Positions 1-13,045 of a DNA stretch of 64,000 bases are shown here, one piece after another (position 1 is the first letter of the stretch; each line of letters opens with the position of its first letter). The notes below the pieces were generated by a model that saw only the letters and a program-made list of their open reading frames with translations, had not been told where the DNA came from and did no database searches. A program made the position numbers and the translations under genes. Source of the stretch: Colias croceus (lineage: Eukaryota > Arthropoda > Insecta > Lepidoptera > Pieridae); assembly GCF_905220415.1 (NCBI RefSeq), contig NC_059549.1, forward strand, positions 10,416,001 through 10,480,000. The letters are read 5' to 3'.

Positions 1-2279
1 TAAGGATTCAGATCTATTTACACATAAGTAAGATTGCAAAATACTTGAAATATTCAGATAATTATGAAAGGAGGTGTTTACTTTCTCAGAATTTCTTAGA
101 AACCCCGGGGATATGTTGACATAATTTTCGGCATAAACAGTCAGGTCGACGACACGTCTTGGAAAGGCGCAGATTACGTTATGCTGCGTACACACCTTCC
201 TTAGTTAGTTAGTTTATATTTACTACTTCATTTTTTATAGAATCCAGTTTAAACATATACATCTCTTACGTTTGATCACGATTTCCCTGATATATTCCAT
301 TTATATTTTTTTTTTAAATTAGTTTTATATAAACGGTTTTTACATTCAATGTGAAGATTGATTTGTTTGTATGCACTGGCAATAATTTATGTAAACATCT
401 GAAAAAAGTCTGAACTGTTGATAAAATCCTATCTACGCTGAAGCTGTCCTACCACTACCACTGCTAACAAGAATAACAACGAACACAGCACAGAATTTTC
501 GTGCGAACATCGAATGGTATTCGCTTCAGTTAATATGCGCACAGCACGTTTGGTGCTGTCGAAATGGCCGCGTAACCTTTGTTCCCGGCGTCTTTGTTTC
601 CGCGCCTCTCGAGCCTCAATACATCACTTTACAGCTGCGCCATGATTGCTCGATGATTTAACAATTCGGTTCGTTTTAGTGCGACTAGCGGGTGTCGCAC
701 GAGTGGTGGTGATACTGAGCAACACTGTTTGTAAAGGACCTTTTGACTGACTGATTGTTAAAATGTTAAACAATATTCATGAATAGTTTGAGTTAAGAAA
801 ACTATAAATGCATTATAATAATGCACTTGATGTAATTCCTTTAGCATCTTGTTATTATTGGGAGAGCAATTTTTGATTTTTTTTTTAGTACTATTTTAAG
901 TTAGTTTATTTTTGAAATGCCTTAAATTCTCTACAGAGACCTTAAGCACAGAACAAGCGAATAGAACCGCAGCCAAGTTGATTCAACTTAACTCACTGCA
1001 TGCGGTAATTAAGTTAACAGTTCACTGTTGGAGAACTTCAAACAAACAAGCTTGCATTGCAATGTATGTGTATGCTTTTATGGGTGTATTGTTTTCTTAT
1101 TAGAATTTAATTTTGTTACAAGGAACTCGGCATACATAAAGTATTACTTATTGTCATATTTGTTTGATTTCAAGTTTCCAGTGTCATTTTCCGATGACCA
1201 ACATACAATCTTTATTTTATGATGTACTCCTTTTGAATTACAGGAGCTCTTGGAAACTCTAGTTCATAATTTTCCCATTAAGTTCCTTCGAGTTAGTTAA
1301 CCATGAGAAATTGATCAGATGCTATTAATAAAGTTAATTGAATACTTGATGCCTAACCACATTCCGACCCTAATTATTTTATAGGTACTCCTATCCTTCG
1401 CTAATAGCATTTTGATCCAGGCATAATGGATTCCATCGATAATAAAATAAAAAACCTACAGCTATCTGCATAGATCCACAATTAAAAGTTTCAATTTTAA
1501 ACAAGTTAAATCCGGTATTTACCTCGCAGTTAAATCGAGTCCAGGAAGGTTCGTTCACGTCGTCAAAGGCACGTGAATCGTCCTCCAGCTCAATCCGTCC
1601 AGAACACGTTAATTACGCGATTTACTGAATGACGGTAGGAGAGAATTTTTGAAAATTATCCCCCGATGCGACGGAGTTTCGAGTGTTGATCATTGTGACG
1701 CTCAAAAAATTATTCTCGACAAATAAGCCGCTCGCGAAATTTTCGCATTTGATCCACTGATGTTTTTTTCTGACAGTAAACATTCGCTTTTGACGCGAAC
1801 AATGCGAATTTTTAATGCTATTAAAGCTTTTCGAAATCTGTTTTATATTTAATTTTTTGTGTATTCAATAGTCGTTGCAACGTTTCGCGTTTGTGCTGGA
1901 TCTAGAACTCAAAGAAGTGAGACCTCAATGTACCTATGTATTAACAAATAAGTGTTGTTATTTCACTGGGAACATTTTCTGGCACACATGAACTCGTATA
2001 GGTTATTCGTTAATTTTTAATTTTCTTACATAATTAAATTTAAAATATTATAGATCTATCAGTACCTACCTACTAAGTTATTTTACAGGCATTTATATAA
2101 AATATGATGTTCCGGTAAAACTAAAATCGTGTCTAATTGATCATTATAACCATAATATAATGGACTTATTACGATACGATCGCGGGTTAAAAAGTTTTCG
2201 CTAGCGTGATTATAATTGTATTTGTGCCCGCTATTGATCGACATGTGATGTCCCATTTCTAGAACTAGATATATATAAT
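1..2279. other. No gene recognised
   Basis: AT-rich with no coding frame above background. A less AT-rich stretch at 540-720 (cgcgcctctcgagcctcaat, gcgactagcgggtgtcgcac) and another at 1530-1800 (several cgcgaa/ttcgcg motifs) could be regulatory or conserved non-coding DNA, which cannot be judged without comparison. Confidence 0.5.
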
Positions 2280-2457
2280 ACTAGCTTACCGCCCGCGGCT
2301 TTGCCCGCTTTCTCTAAAACGATTTGAGATTTAAACTATCCTATCTATCAAGTTGGATCGAACTGCACATGGTGTGCGAATTTTATGATAATAGGTTAAG
2401 TGGTTTAGGAGTCCATCGAGGACAAACATTGTGACACGAGATTTATATATATTAAGA
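2280..2457 (+). repeat. Retroelement-tail repeat (cccgcggct type)
   Basis: Starts actagcttaccgcccgcggc and contains the usual middle ggttaagtggtttaggagtc. It is one of many related short dispersed sequences in the window, probably non-LTR 3' tails or SINE tails. Family not identified. Confidence 0.6.
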
Positions 2458-2701
2458 TTTGTCATTTTGTTTGTGCTGGCAATAAAGTATTTGCACCCCG
2501 TTTGATTTTATTTGCGCCTACTTTGTTTGTTGCGTTTCCGTTAGTTGTTGGTGCTATGTTGTACCTCTTGTATTGTGGCGCTAATACAAAATCTTTATTG
2601 TCTTATTTTGTATTCAGTTATCATGGTATCGGCCTAACAGCTCTATTATAATAGGAAATGTAGCAAAGTATAGAGCAATTATATACCTAAATGGTAATTC
2701 A

Positions 2702-3212
2702 AGTCGAGCCAATTTAATAGGCAACATTTGACGTCTATCAATTTTATCTTCATAGGGTGGTAAACTGCTTAAAAACATCGATTAAAGTGAATTAATCGAT
2801 ACGGACTTGAAACATTTGTCAATCGAACTTGAAACACATGTCAATAATTTATGATAATTTTTATTCCCAAGTAATCAATGCATTCGATTCTAGATGTCAG
2901 ATTTCGATTTTTAGAGTAACGTCTCTGGTATTTAAAAAGAAAAAAGGTTTATTGACACAAAATTGTAGCGACGTCAGTTCTTTAAATCAGAAATTGTTTA
3001 TTTTGTTTAGAATGGTTTATCAGTAAAATCAAATCCTAAAATTACTTGTATCGGTCATTATTATTATAAATATGTAATCGTAATTGAAAAAAGTTAAGCA
3101 AATGTGCAGTTCTAACAAAACGAAATATCATGTTATTCTATGTCGTCGTTACTAGGTTAGGTTGTTGAATTTTGTTGAACTGTCAAATGTTGCCTATTAA
3201 AATGGCTCTACT
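2702..3212. mobile_element. MITE-like element with 27-bp terminal inverted repeats
   Basis: The 27 bases at 2706-2732 (beginning gagccaatttaataggcaac) and 3182-3208 (ending aaaatggctc) are reverse complements with one mismatch; a few further bases pair outward. The interior is AT-rich with no reading frame of note. No convincing target duplication could be fixed, so the superfamily is open. Confidence 0.7.
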
Positions 3213-6200
3213 ATAATTTAGTAATATCGTTATTATATAACACTCAAAATCTCCACCATGGAGAAGAATATGTTCAAAAATTTACAATTCAGGTCGACAG
3301 AGGGTTCTCTAGTTCTGGTGTGCATAAGTTTTATAGACCTTTTTTCACGTATAAAGAGAAATGTCGCACAGGACGAGCTTTGCTTCGTAAGCGTAAGATG
3401 GCGCTGAATCTAGTGAACCGTGAAACGTCCTTATTTCTCCAATATATTTAGACGACTGAATACCTACAGAAATTGTAAGTACATAATATATTAATTCCAC
3501 TAGCTACGTATATATTGATTGTATCAATTTGGTCGAATAAGATATTATCGCAAATTGCAAGCAAGCTGTACGGCTTCTGAAGCATTACAAATTAAATGTT
3601 CTGACTTATTTTGATTGTGAATGTCTATTTTTGTTGATGTGATAGTTTTCAAGCTAATTATTTTGTCTATTCTCCCGGTTCAAGTTTTCATGTCCCGATT
3701 TAGATTTAGATCCTGAAAGATGAACACAATAATCTCTTTATGGTGTGACGAGTTTGTTTAATTTACCAAAACAAAATATCTTCAAATTTTTTCAATCTTT
3801 TCATTTTCCTATATCCCAAGGTTGCCTGGAAGAAATCGCTTCAAAGCGATAATGCTGCCAATTTGTACGGTGAAGATTCCTTTTGTATGTTTTTGTATTT
3901 TATATCAGTGCATTGTACAACAAAGTGTTCTTTTTTATTATTATTTATTAAATAGTATACAGAGATGCTATCCTCTATCTCCAGTCTCCACAGTCCACAC
4001 ATATTTTTCACTATTATTTGTGAAAAGAGATGCGAGCAAGAAACTTATTTGTAACATAATGTAATTACATCTATTCAAAGCATTCGTTCAGCGAACAGCG
4101 GGCGGGGTTCAAGTCGAGTCTAATGATACGAGAACGTTATATTAAACGTTAATTTAATTACTTGGGAATGTGTACAGGGCCGGACTGAGCGCTATTTCCT
4201 TGGGTGGGAATATTTATTTATCGAAGTCATGTATAAACATTGGTAAATGTGCTGGATATCCTAAATTTTGTATAAATTTAATTGTTTTACTTGTATATGA
4301 ATATGAATTAATCCTCTAATCGATGTACTTCGCAAAATTGAAGCGGTTCGAATTGGGGAGTGCCTGGCGATCTGCACTACAGGCTACGGCCTATCGCAGA
4401 CACCAGTCCTCTTAGTTTATGTTTACTTGTACTTCTGTTAATTTAGTTATAAGTTTGTTGAGGAAAAAATAAAATGATTTATTTATTTATTTATTTTATT
4501 AATTAAAAACACCAACACCTGATAGTGTATTGAAGATGAATCGATTGGATAATAAATAACTTAATTCGATTGAATATCAATTAAATATTCATCATTTCAA
4601 TGACGTGTTCAAAAAGCGTTTTGGAATATACATCTATATGTATCCTATACATATTTAATCATACCTTCAAAGAAGGACGTAGATGTTTCTTAGAAACCTG
4701 AAAGCTTTACTAACAAAAATATTAACATAACCCTAAGTAAAAGCTTTCGGAAGGTGAATAAATTATAACTAATCCCTTGAATCAGTATGACAGAATTAAT
4801 ATCGCGTTCGTAAGGCTTTACTTATCAATCATCATTATTACATAGTAATTGAAAGTAGGTATTTTGTAGCACTAATGGTTAATAAACTGCTGCTGCTTGT
4901 AAGCGAATTCATACGTACGTTATGTCAGAAAAGCGTGTAACAGCTGTGAGCGTCGTATCAAGAAAGCATAAAGAAAGTTGGGTCTAAAACTGTGGGGATG
5001 GTTGAGCACGTGATAATAAACGACTTATTTACCAGAAACAAACCATGACAACAACAATAAACTCATAGTCATCAATCGCGTAATACGACACGCAAATAAA
5101 AAAAAAATATTCAATCACACTCTGTATCTGATTAAGTTTTTTTTGTCCATTTGATACTAGTCAAAATGCACTGATTATTTCATTGTAAATGTATGCCGCG
5201 CTGCTGTCTAATTGAAGAAAAAATAACAGCACCTTTCTTAATACGAAACGAATCCGTCTCTGTCCATCAATACCTACTGCTAAAGATTGCATCCAGAGCA
5301 AGTGAGTCGGAAGTGACGTAACAATACGGGACCACAGACGATCCGATCATAGAGGCATAAGGAATAGAGTAGTAGTCCAGGCACGTAGTAACATGGCCGT
5401 GGGGCGGGAAACGGTGAAAATTATGAAAGAAGTTTAACACTGCAGGTGCCGGACTGACTTGGTTATTCGGTAATGTTGGCTGTTGTTAGTTTTTAAGTTA
5501 TTGTATAATTGTTAAAGCAATAAACTTCAATAGCTATAAATTGAAGCGTAAATTTTTAATTCAGACCAAAGTCTTTTCGATTAAAACTAACTTAAAGTAC
5601 TAGGTAGGTACTGCAACATTTATGAACTTTAACTTATTCAATATGAGGAAGACTGTTTTTGAAACCCTTGATTAACGTAATAATTCTATACTTCTCGAAA
5701 GATTAGTGATATCTTCTTAAAATTTAATTAGTTTTCGGAATAATACCTCTTAAACGTTGTTTACGTGAGAAAGATTCATCTCATACCTCGTTCGGTTGTT
5801 TTATCTGAAACTTGGTAATAACTTCGCGAAACTTATGAATATTAAAACAATAATTATTAATTCAATCTCGAAATACATTAAGTTTTGTAAAACTATTAAC
5901 ATGCAACTATTAACTGCTATGCTTGCCGTGTTTGGGAAATTTAAAGTGGTTAAGAAGTGTTTTGGTAATACCTCGATATAATACCTTGAAAGGGCAATGA
6001 AGTATACCTTTAATTTACAATATCATTTGTTTGAAATGTAAAGAATATCAATGAGAAGTAAAAGAACGATATTAAAAAATAATACCTAACTCAAAAGAAT
6101 GCCAATAAAATTATGTTAAAAATACGGATGAAAACGAGTCGATGGAGAATAAGGTAAATGGAGAATAATTATTGTGAGCTACTGACACCCTTCCGCGTAA
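3213..6200. other. No gene recognised
   Basis: AT-rich sequence with short random frames only. It contains the probable retroelement tail at 4370-4497 and little else of note. Confidence 0.5.
4370..4497 (+). repeat. Probable non-LTR retroelement 3' end with (ATTT)n tail
   Basis: ctacaggctacggcctatcg and acaccagtcctctt, then an AT-rich stretch ending in ttatttatttatttatttta. The composition change and simple tail suggest a retroelement 3' end. No coding part. Confidence 0.4.
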
Positions 6201-6213
6201 TAACGTATGGAGA

Positions 6214-6577
6214 GAGAGCAGAATGGTCAAGCAGATCTGACTGCAAGCAAGCCAGAGAAGCCCTACCGGACATTGACTCGAGACTTGCACGTCGGCTTCT
6301 CAACCTACGTAGAGTGCAACTACGCGTAATAACAGGGACCCTCACAGGGCACGGCCCCTTTAACAAACATCTCTTCAATCTAGGGATCACAGACAGTCCG
6401 CTATGCAGAGCTTGCATGGCGACCGAGGAAACGGCAGCCCACGTCATCATGGAATGTAAGGGGGTTGCGGAGTACAGGGCAAGACACCTGGGGTCTCCTG
6501 GGTCCCTCCCCGAAGCCTTTGGCAGCCCTCACAAGCTGCTTGGCTTCATGGAGGAGCTCGGGTGGTTTCAGTTTTAG
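6214..6577 (+). pseudogene. C-terminal remnant of a non-LTR retrotransposon ORF2 (RNase H-linked tail with CCHC motif)
   Basis: About 120 codons. They contain DSRLARRLLNLRRVQLRVIT, then TGHGPFNKHLFNLGITDSPL, then the zinc-knuckle-like motif C-x2-C-x8-H-x4-C within CRACMATEETAAHVIMEC. LTGH..L..HL..LG....P.C..C....ET..H....C is the usual end of arthropod R1/I/Jockey-class ORF2 proteins. The endonuclease and reverse transcriptase are absent. An open frame begins at ATG 6158 in host DNA left of the target duplication, so that methionine is coincidental. Confidence 0.85.
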
Positions 6578-7447
6578 CTGGTTTCCCCCACCTCCCTCTC
6601 TCACGCAAAATAGGCGCTTGACGTCGAGTTGCGGAGAAATGCCCGTCTATTATTATTATGTCTCTCTCCATAATACACGGGTATCGCCGTAAGGATGATA
6701 CCCGGTCCTTTGGAAGGCTTACGTGGGGACACAGGTCCAACACGCAGAGGCCCTTTAGAGAATTTAATGTGTAGTGGGACACCAGCCGCAGCCTGCCCAT
6801 GGCTGCACTATAGAGATACAGCCCTGGGCAGTCCGCGGCCAATGTAGGACTATTGCAGAAAAATGGAAATGAATAAAACTGGGTTATGGAAGGGGGTGTT
6901 AGATGGACTGGTATATTGGGTCTATGGGGGCTATGGACGTCTGCCTTTTCAATATTAAAAATTGAAAATTATGGCAGACGGTGACTCGCCAGTTCGGTCG
7001 ATGGGCTCCCAAAAAGGTTACCGATAATGGCAACAAGGGGGCAACATCAGCTGAACGGCTGGGGGTGTAGAGAGGTGCGGCACCGGTTTCACCATCGCGA
7101 GCCCGCGGGCCCGGAGCGGGTTTCCCCGCTATTACGCCATTAGACACTTCCACCCCCGAGCATATAGCTCTAGCGGCTCCACTCTGGACGGCCAACAAAG
7201 GCAAGCCAGAGGTGGGGGATCCTGAACCTCGTCATTGTTCACTCCGAACTGCCACCGGGACAGCCCAGAGGTGAGGACAGGGACCTCCCCCGGGAGCGCT
7301 CGGTTCCCGCGGGGTCGCTACTCCCCAACACCTCGCCACAAGGTGCCCTGCGGGGTGACTGACTGCACGGTTGGGATATCTATTGTAGATATGCCAACCG
7401 GGGGCGATGGGGTCGTCACATCCCTACGCCTTTATTATTATTATTAT
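6214..7447 (+). mobile_element. 5'-truncated non-LTR retrotransposon (R1/I/Jockey-type ORF2 end plus 3' UTR)
   Basis: A 13-bp target duplication, taacgtatggaga, flanks the insert at 6201-6213 and 7448-7460. The element ends in a (TTA)n tail next to the right copy. Its GC content is far above the surroundings. The first part is open to the stop at 6577 and encodes the C-terminal end of a retrotransposon polyprotein (next entry). The remaining 870 bp is 3' UTR with no frame of interest. The 5' truncation with a simple-repeat tail is typical of target-primed reverse transcription. Confidence 0.88.
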
Positions 7448-7530
7448 TAACGTATGGAGATAAACATAAAAGAGTATTACATTGGCTATCAGGGATATTA
7501 TATCATACACTTTTTGCTAGTTTACTTTTT

Positions 7531-7590
7531 ACTTGACTATAAATTTGTAAGTTTCGCGATACTTGACTATAAATTTGTAAGTTTCGCGAT
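7531..7590 (+). repeat. Exact 30-bp tandem duplication
   Basis: The 30 bases at 7531-7560 (acttgactataaatttgtaa then gtttcgcgat) are repeated exactly at 7561-7590. Confidence 0.95.
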
Positions 7591-8868
7591 ATCCACGCTG
7601 ATACAGACAGTAATCTAGTAAATGATCGATGGAAATTCCCGACTTTCGTGCAGAAAGTATGTCAAAGTATTAGGCTACTGTTAGATGGACGTGGGTTAAA
7701 ATTTACTGATACTTTAGTTTTCTTTTAATACCGACGACATCTCTATACCTATTATCAGAATACTTACAGGTATAGTATGTCCAGATAAAGGCATTTAAAA
7801 ACTTCTGGATTTATTAAACTTTTAATACCACGTATTAATCTATCAAAAACAACAGAGTAACTTTCCTCAATTCATGGGTATCTTTAAGATATTAGTTCAT
7901 TTACTGTCAGCCAGCCTTATATTGGATCTTTATGAATTTGATGTAGCCATATTGATAGCAATATCATGCTCATACACCGATTGCATGCAATAACATCATA
8001 CAAGCCCAAGCGTGTCTTCTATCGAGACAATGTCGCAGTAAAGAAGTAAGTCTACGGCCCATTATGTAATGCTGGGAGGCACGAGCTCAACACATAAAAA
8101 CCCGCGACGAGTACGTTTTTACGAACGCACGTTTGTTGCTCTTGAAAGAACAATTTCGACGTTCTGTGACCTTCGCCTTCGTGTCTGACACATATTACAT
8201 AGAAGATATTTGATGTGGAATTCTGGATCTGTGATAATATCTGTCGTTATTAAAATTGTTTTGTAAACAATGCACTGTAGGAGGTACATTAGGTAGGGTA
8301 GTTATAAATGAGTAGAATATTCTAAATTTTATTTTGTATAGAAGAATGGAAAATAAATATGTTTTTCGTAGTATCATCGCATAAAAGGCAAAGAGGTATA
8401 CCTACTAGGAAAAAATAATATATTCTTGCATCAAGTTTTAATGTAAACTTACTGTTAAAACTTGTATTCTATAACTTTGTTTTGTAGTTTCGTTCTGAAT
8501 CTAAAAAGCACCAACTCTGATGAGCTTATTAACTTTTACAATCAAAAAGTTTCTTCGAATTTATAATTTTTTCTATAAAATTTTGCTACAAAAATCGATC
8601 TTCATAAAAAGTAGCGGCTCACGAGATAGTTAGAACATAGTTTAGAACTTTTATTTTTTTAATAATGATTCCAACCGTTATCTTCCTTATAAGTTACGTT
8701 TATTATCTAAGGGAAGAGCCGTTATTACATGGAAATTGTAAAATAAAGTAGAAGGTATTATATATAAATAATAATAAATAAATAATAAAAATCTTTATTT
8801 ATCCATACCTTCAATTACACTGTGTATGCCACTCAATTTATATAAACACAATACTTAAAACTATGGAC

Positions 8869-8911
8869 ATTATCGTCTAAACTAGGCCGAGCCTGTATCT
8901 TAGACGATAAT
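8869..8911. repeat. Perfect 12-bp hairpin in a probable retroelement fragment
   Basis: attatcgtctaa at 8869-8880 pairs with ttagacgataat at 8900-8911 across a 19-base loop. The surrounding 8755-9000 region begins with an (AAT)n run, as expected of an inverted retroelement 3' end. Confidence 0.6.
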
Positions 8912-11900
8912 ATCTTCCCACTATGTAATATAAACTAATTATTCACAATAATACAAGCGTGATACAAGCGTTAACAAAGTTACAAAAATTATCATATCAA
9001 AGACGGTAATTTGACATTTGCGTACTTAATAAGTATATAGTTCAGTATTCATTTCAATAGCATCCATGGCCAGTATGTATGGTAGGAGGGTTGTTAGAAG
9101 TTGAATTTCAAATAACGAGCTGTACATTCTTCGTCCAGTCAAAATTTTCTTGAGCTCGAGTTCACGAGATTTGTATAACTAAAAGCTCTACATGGGAACC
9201 ACTTTACAGCTGAAGCTAATAAGACCACTGATGTTCTGACTCTTTTTTTTGTTAACGTGAGCAATTGCCCTATCCTGCACAAACTATTACACATTTTTAT
9301 AGATACTATAATATAAGTTGTGTTTGCTTCCTATATTACCTACTCTTATTTCATGTGTTGTTAAATGCTCATTGACAGACTATTTTCTTTCTTATAAAGC
9401 AATGAACACACAAACAATGTGACGCACACTGACAGGCGCATACTTGAGACATGTTACAGCGTCCGCGTCAGTGTCAAACCATAATTATAGTCCTTTTCAC
9501 CTATGATGATTCCTGTGACACTTCGTCGTGTTCCGAATTACGTATTTTATGTAAAATAATTTTAGTGCATAATATTTTTATTTTATGGCGGCATTATTAC
9601 CAAAAATATAAAAATGAAACATCTTAAGCTTATAAATCAAAAACAGTATTGTTGAGTTTAATATAATGAAAAATAAAATAAAATAACACAAAAATATAAT
9701 GCCTACGCAATTCGTGTACATGAAATGGATCGTTGAAAAATCATAGAGTTGGAAATCATATAATCGGCGCCCATCTTGTGATCATTTGTCAATTCGAGTC
9801 AATCGTCTGTACGAGTGCGTCAGCCTTGTATACAAGTTGCATTTTTATATTGATATTTGATACTTTACGTGGTATTCTGTTATTGTTACTAATTGTTATT
9901 GTTGACTTTTTTTTTGCTGTTGTTTGCTAAGTTTCCTTAGTTAATTGTTGGCGAAATGCCGAAAAAACTAATTTTGGTTGATTTTGGTACTTTATTCAAA
10001 TCGATTTCATTTCCATATAAAATATTATCGATTATCGGAAACAATTGATACGATTTCAGTATAGACATCTCTACACGTGTCAAAAATCGATGTGTCACAG
10101 AAATCATCTTAGGTGGAAAGGACTATAGATGTATTTGAGAGCGGTCCCGATGTGTGGATTGCCGCTGGTGGGAATGCAATTAAACTTCACCGCTTGTCGC
10201 GTGTGCTCTGTGGTTAACGTGATGAGCGGTAGCGGGAGCGAAAGCGGGAGCGATTTTAAGAAGTAACCATTTATTTAAATTAAAGAATTCGGTAACTTTG
10301 TAAGCAACGTTTTTGTATGTGAAAGATGACTTGAAAAATAATGTTATCATTAGTTCTGTGTTTCTCTTGTGTTTTGTATTTAGAATTAGAGAATGTAGGT
10401 AAAGATCCTTTTCGATTCAAGCTTGAAAATGTTCATAGAAATGGCTTTATGCTATAAAATTGTGATGCGTTCAAAGTAAATAGTAGAAACGGAAAGTATG
10501 CCATTCCAAATGAAAGTATTCGGCACGCGTGTCCGCGTCAACGATTCGGCACATCGCTCTCAACTCTGGAAGGACTTTTATTGGCGTTTAACTTTTTGTC
10601 CGAGTTTTAGCCGGCCTGCAAATGGTAGAGCAGTTTTATAGCTATATAGTAGAGTGTATACAGTTTATACCTATGAAGTAGACAATGGATAGACAATTTG
10701 GATTATAGATATGGTATGGGTATAGGTATACAAGAATTGCTCGTTTAAAGGAATCTGTAAGTTCTTAAAAGTGATACCGAAGTGGAATGACGAATGTCAC
10801 AAATGACGATAGCGCTGATAGATCAGAACACAACAATTTTATAAAATAACCTTCATCCTCCTAAGTGAATTGCCTCCTTTTTATTGAAGTCGGATAAAAA
10901 TAAATAGAATCTCATGTTCAACTACGACACACACTTTGATGCTATGTTGCTGCTTGCAGTTCGAAAGTGATTAAAATGATACATTAGCTCAAGCGAGCTT
11001 ACAGCGAGATCAACAAATTGGTGCAAGTTCACTTTGTTGCACGCCCGCCGCCGAACGTTTCATTTGTAATCAAATGTAAGCGTTCGTGGTGTGCAGGGTG
11101 ATTAGTTTATAGCTGCTTGTGACCGTGATTTTCTGTTTATAAAGGGTATCGGCCGTAGATGAAATAAATAATGTCATTTTATTGTAAATTTTAGTTTATG
11201 TTAGAAGCTTTGAACACCAAATATACTGGGATACTTACCATTACCACTTCGGATACTTACCATTAAACTTTATGGACATCTTGATAAAAAAGTCGGAAAA
11301 GAAAAAAAAATTGGATATTGGTTGCAATGAATGAAAGAGTATTTCCGGAAAATATGTGATATCGATTAATTATAACAGTAAGATACTGGCATGAACAACT
11401 GAATGCATTTTTGCCTTTGCATTCAGCGCGTTATCAATGCCCCTTGCAACTGCCACGAAAAGATAATCAAAGGAAGCTCATTTGATCACCAACAAGCACC
11501 CTTATAATTGTCTCCAATCCAGCTATATAATTGTCTCCAGAGTGTACCTTGACGTGAATTAATCAAATGCCGACGTCACACGGATCGGTGAACAATTATA
11601 CCTGAGATGACATTCAAAGGAGTAATTTATTCACTTGCTGGGTTAAGAGTTTAGACATATAGAATTGGATAGGCGAATTCAGAAGACATGTGAAGGTGCG
11701 GTATAACGGGAATAGTTACATACTTTTTGGAATAATTAAATACTTAGTTACTTCTTGAACTCAATAAGAATGATTATTATTTAAGGAACAGCCAACATAA
11801 TATCATTTTTTGTCATTTAAATGTTGATTCTTGCTAAAATTAAATTATTATTTAACGATGCAGTTTTCCCTAAGCTCTTCTCTTTCGATGATGTGATGCC

Positions 11901-12396
11901 TGATATTGATTATATCCAAATACATTATAAGTAAATTGCATATTTTAGTACGTATCTCTTTAATTGTAAAGTTTTTTAATAAAATGTTATTGCATTTTCT
12001 TTGGATCTAAAACTTTGTGATTAACTCAATTTAGCGTTTGTTTTTTTTTATCATAAATTAATGAATATAACGTCGTTTTCGTTACCATAAAAATACAATA
12101 TCGATGTCAAAACGTGAAAGGTTAAATTAAAACCTTCCTTCTGAAATGAACCTGTTAATAAAAAATGTTTCTCTTGTTTATTTTACACCTCCGCTGCGAA
12201 TATTACGAAACTGTAAAAAGTATTACCTACTTTCCTTCGCTATGTTATAAGTCAAGTTTTGCGCGTGAATGGTTTTTCTAATAACTTTATGACTGTGAAT
12301 ATTAGTTATTAAAATTCATTTTAAATAGATCATGCTCTCTAACTGCAAGTTAGTATTGAGAAAGTAGAATAATGTGTGTTTTAACATATAGATTTA

Positions 12397-12626
12397 ACTA
12401 GCCTTCCGCCCGCGGCTTCGCCCGAGTTTTCAAAGGAAAACCCGCATAGTTCCCGTTCCCGTGAGATTTCCGGGATAAAACCTATCCTATGTGTTAATCC
12501 AAGTTACCCTCTGTATGTGTGCTATTAATAATTTAATTGTAATCGGTTCAGTAGTCATTGCTTGAAAGAGTAACAAACACACACACACATCCTCACAAAC
12601 TTTCGCCTTTATAATATTTGTAGGAT
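12397..12626 (+). repeat. Retroelement-tail repeat (subfamily with cccgcatagttcccg)
   Basis: actagccttccgcccgcggc, cccgcatagttcccgttccc, tgtaatcggttcagtagtc, a CA run, and end ctttataatatttgtaggat. Very close to the copy at 59889-60105. Confidence 0.7.
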
Positions 12627-12944
12627 ATGATATAAAACTTATATCGGTCGGTATCTATTATGTGAATGCATAATACAAGTTCAAAAAGAACAATGGATAA
12701 CGTCTGAAGTATTTTGAAGGTAGGTATACTAGTTCAGATCTAATCTAAGTGAAACTTTCATAAAAGTTTATAAAATATATTACTTAAAGGGAGGCACATT
12801 TAAAGCAACGCATCGATGACCTTACTTATCCTAGATCTGCAGCTCGGACGTGGAGCTTAGCACGCATGGCGAACTTTCGCCAACCCTCGCACAAGTAGAG
12901 TTGAAAACAAACCTAGCCTAGATGAAGTTGATTACTTGTATGTG

Positions 12945-13045
12945 TAAGTAAGGCTGCGCTCGGTCCGTCAGACCGCTCACCACACGAGCGGGGGCGTCAG
13001 ATCAGCGGGAAGGCCGCGCCGGCCGCCCGCCTCGCGCTATCTAAC
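12945..13045. promoter_or_regulatory. GC-rich patch, possible promoter or 5' UTR
   Basis: About 100 bases rich in CG dinucleotides (gcgctcggtccgtcagaccg, ggccgcgccggccgcccgcc) in AT-rich surroundings. An acceptor-like ttttttaatttcag follows at 13094-13107. No coding frame of note. Confidence 0.2.

Larger units (their letters stand above)
7461..12396. other. No gene recognised; scattered candidates
   Basis: Holds the 30-bp duplication and the 8869-8911 hairpin. A locally GC-rich 45-codon frame at 10129-10266 ends in a Gly/Ser/Glu run (MSGSGSESGSDFKK). At 8090-8200 there is a TATA-like cataaaaacccgcg with CG-rich sequence after it. None of these is enough to call a gene. Confidence 0.45.

Noticed and set aside
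6158..6577. 139-residue protein starting at ATG 6158
   Set aside because: The first 19 or so codons are host DNA left of the retrotransposon target duplication; only the part from 6214 is element-derived, and it is a truncated tail.
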